Shown one piece after another: positions 1 to 4,668 of a DNA stretch of 6,867 nt. Source of the stretch: CAZWBR01 sp964404205 (GTDB lineage Bacteria > Bacteroidota > Bacteroidia > Bacteroidales > Prolixibacteraceae); the NCBI GenBank assembly GCA_964404205.1, contig CAYOJD010000143.1:1-6867 (forward strand), read 5' to 3'. How positions within the stretch are numbered: the first letter of the stretch is position 1; each line of letters starts with the position of its first letter. A program made the position numbers and the translations under genes. Under the pieces are notes generated by a model. It saw only the letters and a list, made by a program, of their open reading frames with translations. It was not told the DNA's origin and did not search any database.

Positions 1-240
1 TCCAAATTATTTCAACTTTTTATTCATTTAAATTACACCTAAAATCCCTTCTTCATTGATAAAAAACATGTTATACAGCAGAAAAAATGAAATCGATAAC
101 CCAAAAAATAATAAAAAGATGCTTTATTTGTTTCAATATTGCCAAGTGTGAACTTGCTTAAGTTAAATTTAAAGAGAATTTTATTCGATTGTCTTATTTA
201 ATAAAAAACAGTTACGATTAAAAATAATTTTCAACATATA
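1..240. other. AT-rich intergenic leader, no supported gene
   Basis: This stretch is strongly AT-rich and I find no convincing gene on either strand. An ATG at 87 opens only 24 codons and stops at 159-161, in a different frame from the gene that follows. No good Bacteroidota promoter (TTTG, about 19 nt, TAnnTTTG) is present. The nearest match to the -7 element is TTTATTTG around 123-130, which has one mismatch and no TTTG at the right distance upstream. The promoter and 5' leader of the outer-membrane protein gene presumably lie here. The last 36 bases (205-240) are open in the frame of that gene and look like part of its coding region. Confidence 0.5.
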
Positions 241-2178
241 TTGCTGATTACATGCACGTTATTGAGGATTACAACTCCTCTTCAAGCCAGTATTTGCGTT
301 CCCCGACAAGTTGGTGACAATCATAATATGATACAGACTTGGGAGTGCTCTGTAACAAAAGATGACACTTCAAAAATCAATTTATCAAATAATTACCTAC
401 AAATACTATCTCCAAGATACCCATACTCGGTCCCAGATACATCCGTTCAGAAAGCAATCATCAAAACACATCGGCGAATGAATAATCTTCAGGAAATTGC
501 TGATAAATACTTTATTACCCGAAACCTTCTTCATTTCCTGACGGATACTCCGGCTGAATCGAAACCTAAAGTTGGGATTACGAGTGAGTCGTATTACGAA
601 GCTTATTCCGGAAAACGTATTGCATCGCTCCGCTTTAAACGATTGGATCCGTTCGGCACCTCCCTTGAAGATACCACCTTAACCGCATTAAGTTGGATTG
701 GGCGGAATGCAAACAGGCTTCACATGAATACGCCCAGAGGGATTCTACGAAAGCATTTGCTTTTCAGAGAAGGCGACAATATCAATCCGCTGGTTATGGC
801 CGAAAATGAGAAAATTCTACGAGACTTGCCATTTATCGAGGATGTCAGCATTGTTGTAAACCCGTCGTTAGCGGTGCCTGGTGACGTTGAAGTTATTGTT
901 ATTACAAAAGCGCTTTTTGAGTACGCTGCAAACATTTCAGTCAGTACAACAGATTCAAAATTCGAAATTATCAACCAAAATATGTTTGGGCTCGGACATC
1001 AGTTCAGGGTTGGAGTAATCACCAGTACAGAAGAAGATCCGGCAATTGGTCCAAATATTACTTATAATATAAACAATATTGACGGTCATTTTACCAACTT
1101 CCTATTAAACTACAGTAACCATTTCAGGGAAAATCGGTGGAATCTGGGCATTGAAAGGAATTTTATTTCTTCCGGAAACCTGTTCGCAGGCGGCTTAAAT
1201 ATTGAAAATGTATTTCGAAGCAGACGCATCAGTAATAACCATCCGTTGGAACTTGATTCAACTGTATCATATTTTTTAAGCGATGCCTGGCTTGGGATAA
1301 GGCTCAACAAATCAAACCCCAGACTCGAATACCGGACAGCCCTCTACGGCAGATATTTGTATCAAAAATTTGATTCGAACCCGATAGTTGACAACGATGG
1401 GTTTCTTCGCGACCATCATTTTGCACTGGCAGGACTGACATTAAGCAAACGTAACCTTTTCAGGAATAATATGATATACAGTTTTGGCATTGTTGAAGAT
1501 ATACCTTTTGGCCATCTTTTCAATATCAATCTGGGGGTCGATCATTCGTCGTTTGGCACATGGCCATATATGGGTATATCTTTTACCAAAGCTTCAATTC
1601 TGAAAAACAAGGGATATTTTAGTTGGAAGCTGGCAGCCGATGGGTTTCTTCATGAAAATGGCATCAAGCAGGGAACGCTGCTAGTGAAAGCAAACTATTT
1701 TTCGGACCTTTTCACCATAGGCAGGAGCACTTTCAGGCAATTTATTAATATTGAACTGATGAGCGGTATCAACCGTTTTGAACAGGAATATATTACCATC
1801 AACCGCAGATTTGGAATACGCGACTTTAGTTCTGATATCATTCGTGGAACCAACAGGTTAAAATTCAATTACGAATTGGTCAGATTTCTGAAACTCAACT
1901 TTTACGGGTTCAGGTTTTCAAATTACTATTTCACCGATTTCGCGTTTCTATCGAAAAGTGTACATGAACTGTTCAGCAACGATATTTATGGTGGAATGGG
2001 TGTCGGATTTAGAATCCATAATGAATCGCTGGTTTTTAATATTATTGATATCCGTTTAACCTGGTTTCCAATCGTGCCAAAAGGAGAACACAATTTTCAT
2101 CTGAATACTTCGGGGCAACCCAAAAACCGATTTGAGGATTTTTTGGGCCAAAAGCCCGACTTTATTCGCTTTCAATAA
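241..2178 (+). CDS. BamA/TamA-like (Omp85-type) outer-membrane beta-barrel protein with a POTRA-like domain
   Basis: The product is predicted to sit in the outer membrane as a beta-barrel. Counting from TTG 241 (645 residues), there is a hydrophobic signal-like start (1-18) and a polar segment of about 100 residues. At about 124-223 comes a POTRA-like domain: RIASLRFKRLDPFG, then an LLFREGD turn and an ENEKILRDLPFIEDVSI helix-strand. From about 230 to 610 alternating strands rich in aromatic residues form the barrel, ending in a short tail with a penultimate Phe. This order matches a Bacteroidota family related to BamA and TamA, which insert or move proteins or lipids at the outer membrane; its substrate is unknown. 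GIRDF at 525-529 aligns by position with the loop-6 VRGF/Y motif but has Asp for Gly. The start is uncertain: the frame is open from 205, the first ATG (328) would remove the signal sequence, and TTG 241 gives a short one. No partner gene is adjacent on this strand, and the gene converges on the sigma cluster. Being Omp85-like is fairly secure; any specific function is not. Confidence 0.82.
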   Translation: MLITCTLLRITTPLQASICVPRQVGDNHNMIQTWECSVTKDDTSKINLSNNYLQILSPRYPYSVPDTSVQKAIIKTHRRMNNLQEIADKYFITRNLLHFLTDTPAESKPKVGITSESYYEAYSGKRIASLRFKRLDPFGTSLEDTTLTALSWIGRNANRLHMNTPRGILRKHLLFREGDNINPLVMAENEKILRDLPFIEDVSIVVNPSLAVPGDVEVIVITKALFEYAANISVSTTDSKFEIINQNMFGLGHQFRVGVITSTEEDPAIGPNITYNINNIDGHFTNFLLNYSNHFRENRWNLGIERNFISSGNLFAGGLNIENVFRSRRISNNHPLELDSTVSYFLSDAWLGIRLNKSNPRLEYRTALYGRYLYQKFDSNPIVDNDGFLRDHHFALAGLTLSKRNLFRNNMIYSFGIVEDIPFGHLFNINLGVDHSSFGTWPYMGISFTKASILKNKGYFSWKLAADGFLHENGIKQGTLLVKANYFSDLFTIGRSTFRQFINIELMSGINRFEQEYITINRRFGIRDFSSDIIRGTNRLKFNYELVRFLKLNFYGFRFSNYYFTDFAFLSKSVHELFSNDIYGGMGVGFRIHNESLVFNIIDIRLTWFPIVPKGEHNFHLNTSGQPKNRFEDFLGQKPDFIRFQ

Positions 2179-2185
2179 TTATTGT

Positions 2186-2224
2186 TAAATTAAAATGCAA
2201 AGCCCCGCTTTCGAGAAGCAGGGC
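2186..2224 (-). terminator. Hairpin terminator of the sigma/anti-sigma operon
   Basis: Read on the minus strand, GCCCTGCTT (2224-2216) pairs with AAGCGGGGC (2210-2202) across a five-base loop, CTCGA. The nine pairs include one U-G wobble. A T-rich stretch (TTTGCATTTTAATTT) follows directly, and the hairpin begins 132 nt past the stop codon of the TPR protein gene. Read on the plus strand, the wobble becomes a C-A mismatch and no T-run follows, so it should end the leftward transcript better than the rightward outer-membrane protein transcript. It may still serve as a weak shared terminator. This is judged by eye; no folding energy was calculated. Confidence 0.5.
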
Positions 2225-2251
2225 ATAGGAAACTTTATATCTTACTTTTCT

Positions 2252-2374
2252 ATGAAAACACTACGAAAACTTTCTTCTGTACTTACTGGATTGTTATTCA
2301 ACTTGCAAGGAAAGAATAAAGAAACCAGTCTGTTGAAGTGTATCTTAATATTGTTGCTATTCGAGTCTATTTAG
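2252..2374 (+). CDS. Possible 40-residue hydrophobic small protein (doubtful)
   Basis: An ATG at 2252 opens 40 codons ending in TAG at 2372-2374. The peptide starts MKTLRKLSSVLTGLLF, which resembles a signal or membrane-anchor start, and has a second hydrophobic run, CILILLLF, near its end. It lies just past the outer-membrane protein gene and overlaps the 3' end of the opposite TPR gene by 18 bp, tail to tail. I recognise no family. It could be a real small membrane peptide, the remnant of a lost secreted protein, or chance in AT-rich DNA. Chance is the likeliest. Confidence 0.15.
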   Translation: MKTLRKLSSVLTGLLFNLQGKNKETSLLKCILILLLFESI

Positions 2375-3859
2375 TATTGAGCGCGCTTGACTGGAGTAAT
2401 ATCCATTCTCGGCGACTATTTTACGGAATTGGGCAATCGCTTTATCTCGTTCTTCGTTGTTCAGATAACACATACCAATGTACCATTCTGATTGTTCGAC
2501 GAAAAGGTTGTCACCATGTTGAATCACTTTATTGAAAGCTTCAATAGCCTTTGTATTCTCGTCATCAGCCTGATATGCAAGCCCTGAGTAAAAGTTGGCC
2601 GTATAATTTTCAGAATCCTTTGACAAAATCTGAGATAATTGCGACAGAGCTGCCTTATTATCACCCGATTCGATGTTTACAACTGCCTGGTTCATCAACT
2701 CACCATTATTGGATGCTGCTGAACGCGATATATTGGACAATCCCGAATATGGTTGGTAAAACTCCGCGTAAACCTGTGTATTGGTGTAATTCTTGGTTCT
2801 AATTAGGCCACCAATTGCCAGCAGTAAGGCCAACGATGCGGCAGCATACCACATGTATTGTTTGCGCCGTGGTGCTGAGAATCCGCGCTGCTCTTTATCA
2901 TTTTGTATTTCATCGTGGCGAATAGACTGCAGACTCCGACGCAGAGCCATAACATCGTCTTCACCAATTGCCTCGTTAATTTCTTTATTGAGCTTGATTT
3001 CTGCAACTAACCCCGGGTTCGACAATAATTCATCTTCGAATGAAGCCAGTTCGCTATCGTCGAGACTACCGGTGATATAATCATCAATCTCGTTTACACT
3101 GCGGGTATGCGATGTTTCTACGCCCATAATTTCGCCCAAACTTGCCCTAAGTCCCATTATATCACTTTCGGCAATGGCCATATCGATTTCACCAAAAAGT
3201 TCGATTTCTGCGGCAAGCGCCTCATTTATCATCATTTCCTGCGCAATCATTCGTCGGGTTTCCTCGTCAGCTTCGCCGTTGACAAAATCTTCGATATCGC
3301 TGTTGCTGAATTCGTGGTGTGATATACTTGCTGAAATTGATTGCAGGTTGGCACGCAGGTCTAAAATATCTTTTTCGCCGACAGCCATTTCGATTTCTCC
3401 AAACAGCATTTCATCCTCTGCTGACAGAAATTCGTTGTCGGTTTCTGAAATTACCTCTTCAGGACGATAAATTTCGTGGACCGTCTCTTTAGACGCTGTT
3501 ACATGATTAAAGATGTGGAGTTTTTGAAGGAAGTTTCCAAACCCATTCAAGCCGTTCTCCTCAACATCGAGGTTGACAACTTTTTCAATCTCATCGGCGA
3601 GACCAAAATATGCGTCCGACTGGGTATCAATTTCTTTAGGTTCAGAGAAGCCTTCCCGAACTGATATCTCTTGCAACTTCTGGCGAAGATTGATGATGTC
3701 GTTTTCGCTTAATGCTTCTTCGACTTCGAGAGACAGTTCAATATCTTTGCTTAACGAAGGATCGGTTAACATCAAACTCTGGAAGTTGTCGAGTTCGGCA
3801 CCGGACAGTTCATCACTGACGAACCGTTCTACCATCGTATGTTTGGATTCAGGAGCCAT
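2357..3859 (-). CDS. Membrane-bound anti-sigma-like protein with tandem modules, one TM helix and C-terminal TPRs
   Basis: This is probably the regulator of the ECF sigma factor encoded just upstream. It has 500 residues. The N-terminal 313 contain an acidic, helical module of 57 residues at 9-65, 188-244 and 257-313, aligning without gaps, plus a well-kept second half at 153-175 and a very diverged stretch at about 85-117. The pattern is F/Y-(V/I)-x(4)-L/A-x(2)-E, then D/N-P-x-L, then a DI-x2-LR-x2-L-x2-I helix, like the N-terminus of Bacteroidota membrane anti-sigma factors. It has no HxxxCxxC zinc motif; the only cysteine is at 464. A membrane helix spans about 336-353, preceded by RRK, which points to a cytoplasmic N-terminus. 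A FYQPY segment (367-371) and three TPRs (about 384-417, 420-452, 456-488) would be periplasmic. The ATG lies inside the end of the sigma gene (11-nt overlap), implying coupled translation. The architecture is clear; the anti-sigma role comes from family and context and is unproven. An alternative is a TPR scaffold with no direct sigma binding. Confidence 0.85.
   Translation of the reverse strand: MAPESKHTMVERFVSDELSGAELDNFQSLMLTDPSLSKDIELSLEVEEALSENDIINLRQKLQEISVREGFSEPKEIDTQSDAYFGLADEIEKVVNLDVEENGLNGFGNFLQKLHIFNHVTASKETVHEIYRPEEVISETDNEFLSAEDEMLFGEIEMAVGEKDILDLRANLQSISASISHHEFSNSDIEDFVNGEADEETRRMIAQEMMINEALAAEIELFGEIDMAIAESDIMGLRASLGEIMGVETSHTRSVNEIDDYITGSLDDSELASFEDELLSNPGLVAEIKLNKEINEAIGEDDVMALRRSLQSIRHDEIQNDKEQRGFSAPRRKQYMWYAAASLALLLAIGGLIRTKNYTNTQVYAEFYQPYSGLSNISRSAASNNGELMNQAVVNIESGDNKAALSQLSQILSKDSENYTANFYSGLAYQADDENTKAIEAFNKVIQHGDNLFVEQSEWYIGMCYLNNEERDKAIAQFRKIVAENGYYSSQARSILNRLE
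3128..3403 (-). repeat. Degenerate 207-bp tandem repeat coding for the anti-sigma-like module
   Basis: Within the anti-sigma-like gene the segments 3335-3403 and 3128-3196 are exactly 207 bp (69 codons) apart and agree at 44 of 69 bases by hand count. The peptides they encode agree at 14 of 23 positions: FGEI-x-MA-x2-E-x-DI-x2-LRA-x-L-x2-I. The same period continues to the next module, which ends at residue 313, while the first module, ending at residue 65, is out of this period. This points to internal tandem duplication followed by divergence under protein-level selection. Confidence 0.65.
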
Positions 3860-4430
3860 CTTTGATCAATTTTTTGTAGCTTAAGTCTTGCTTAATGCTG
3901 GTGACTAAATACTCTTTGCACTTGAATTTCCGTTTTTTGACGTACTTTTCGCTATTAAAGCCCATGATTTGTGCAATCTGTTTCAAGGGCACTTTATCGA
4001 AGAAAAGCTGAAGTAATTTTTGGCAATCGCTTCCCAACATCTGGAAATGCTTTTGATAGAGGCGAAACCTTTCATTTTTATCAGCCATCTCATTCAAGTC
4101 GTGGTCGTATTCATTTTCGGAGAAAGAGCTGTCGACAATAATTTCGTTTTCGGTTTTTTGTCGGCTCAGCTGCTTAAACCATAAAAGTTTGCAGACCGAG
4201 TACAGATACGTTTCAAAAGCACAGTTCAAAACCAAATCGTTGGCTTTTAATTTTCGGTATATAACTATGATTGCTTCCTGGAATACATCGTTGGCATCAT
4301 CGTCGTCACCGCTGTTCTTCTTGACGTACAAGTTGACTTTGTAATAATAGTTCTTGTAGATGTGCTGCAGTATAACGTTGTCATTCCTCAGAATCCCGTT
4401 AAGGAGTTCTTCGTTGGTGTAGTTTATCAT
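3849..4430 (-). CDS. ECF-family RNA polymerase sigma factor (sigma-70 family)
   Basis: A small sigma factor that would direct RNA polymerase to a specific regulon. From ATG at 4430 it has 193 residues, the usual length for ECF sigma factors. Region 2 covers about residues 18-95, with the recognisable core DANDVFQEAIIVIYRKL at 45-61; an acidic linker (about 98-118) follows. Region 4 lies at about 131-176, with a helix-turn-helix around LKQIAQIMGFNSEKYVKKR and a basic recognition part. There is no region 1 or 3. A TTG at 4436 would add two residues, but ATG 4430 is the better start and follows an A-rich stretch (GTTGAAA). The stop codon lies inside the next gene, which encodes a membrane-anchored anti-sigma-like protein, so the two are probably made together. 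A Bacteroidota-type promoter candidate lies about 100 nt upstream of the start. The class is certain; the target genes and the signal are not visible. Confidence 0.93.
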   Translation of the reverse strand: MINYTNEELLNGILRNDNVILQHIYKNYYYKVNLYVKKNSGDDDDANDVFQEAIIVIYRKLKANDLVLNCAFETYLYSVCKLLWFKQLSRQKTENEIIVDSSFSENEYDHDLNEMADKNERFRLYQKHFQMLGSDCQKLLQLFFDKVPLKQIAQIMGFNSEKYVKKRKFKCKEYLVTSIKQDLSYKKLIKDGS

Positions 4431-4478
4431 TTTCAACAGTTAATACGTTTAATACTTAAAAGGTAACCCCGAAAATTG

Positions 4479-4497
4479 ATTTTTTTTCAAAAAAAAT
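4479..4497. repeat. Perfect T8-C-A8 inverted repeat in the sigma-gene leader
   Basis: ATTTTTTTTCAAAAAAAAT is a perfect inverted repeat around one central base. It lies 49-67 bp before the sigma factor start, inside the predicted 5' leader. As RNA it could form only a weak all A-U hairpin. As DNA the A-tract and T-tract could bend the helix. It is also prone to length change by slippage, which could tune the leader. No function is shown. Confidence 0.4.
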
Positions 4498-4535
4498 ATA
4501 TTCCTCTCAATTTTATTCGGACTGGCTGCTTCGCA

Positions 4536-4569
4536 CAAACATAATTATTGTATTCGATTTTCGATCAAA
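4536..4569 (-). promoter_or_regulatory. Candidate Bacteroidota -33/-7 promoter for the sigma/anti-sigma operon
   Basis: On the minus strand TTTG (4569-4566) is followed after 22 nt by TATGTTTG (4543-4536). This fits the Bacteroidota primary-sigma consensus TTTG, about 19 nt, TAnnTTTG, with a spacer at the long end. Transcription would begin around 4530, leaving a leader of about 100 nt before the sigma factor ATG. This would give the pair a promoter separate from the upstream CHAT gene and read by the housekeeping sigma factor. Nothing here shows self-regulation. In AT-rich DNA such matches also arise by chance. Confidence 0.4.
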
Positions 4570-4668
4570 GTTTGTTAAAAACTTTTTTGAATAGTCAATC
4601 TCATCAATGCAAAAACCTATTAATCAGAATATTATAATTTATAGCCATTTTATGTCTATTCACATTTA

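Noticed and set aside
87..161. 24-codon frame from ATG 87
   Set aside because: Too short, in a different frame from the following gene, and in AT-rich DNA where such frames are expected by chance.
151..164. AACTT-GCTT-AAGTT inverted repeat in the left intergenic region
   Set aside because: A five-pair A/T-rich stem is too small to tell from chance, and no promoter is placed beside it.
720..1310. Minus-strand frames inside the outer-membrane protein gene
   Set aside because: They lie opposite the POTRA and barrel coding region and show no domain features of their own.
2551..3884. Several plus-strand open frames opposite the anti-sigma-like gene
   Set aside because: They are antisense shadows of a gene with clear domains and repeats; their peptides are Ser/Arg-rich low-complexity sequence with no family resemblance.
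4585..4622. AATAG...CTATT pair downstream of the CHAT gene as a terminator
   Set aside because: Only five A/T-rich pairs with a loop of over 20 nt and no T-run after it.
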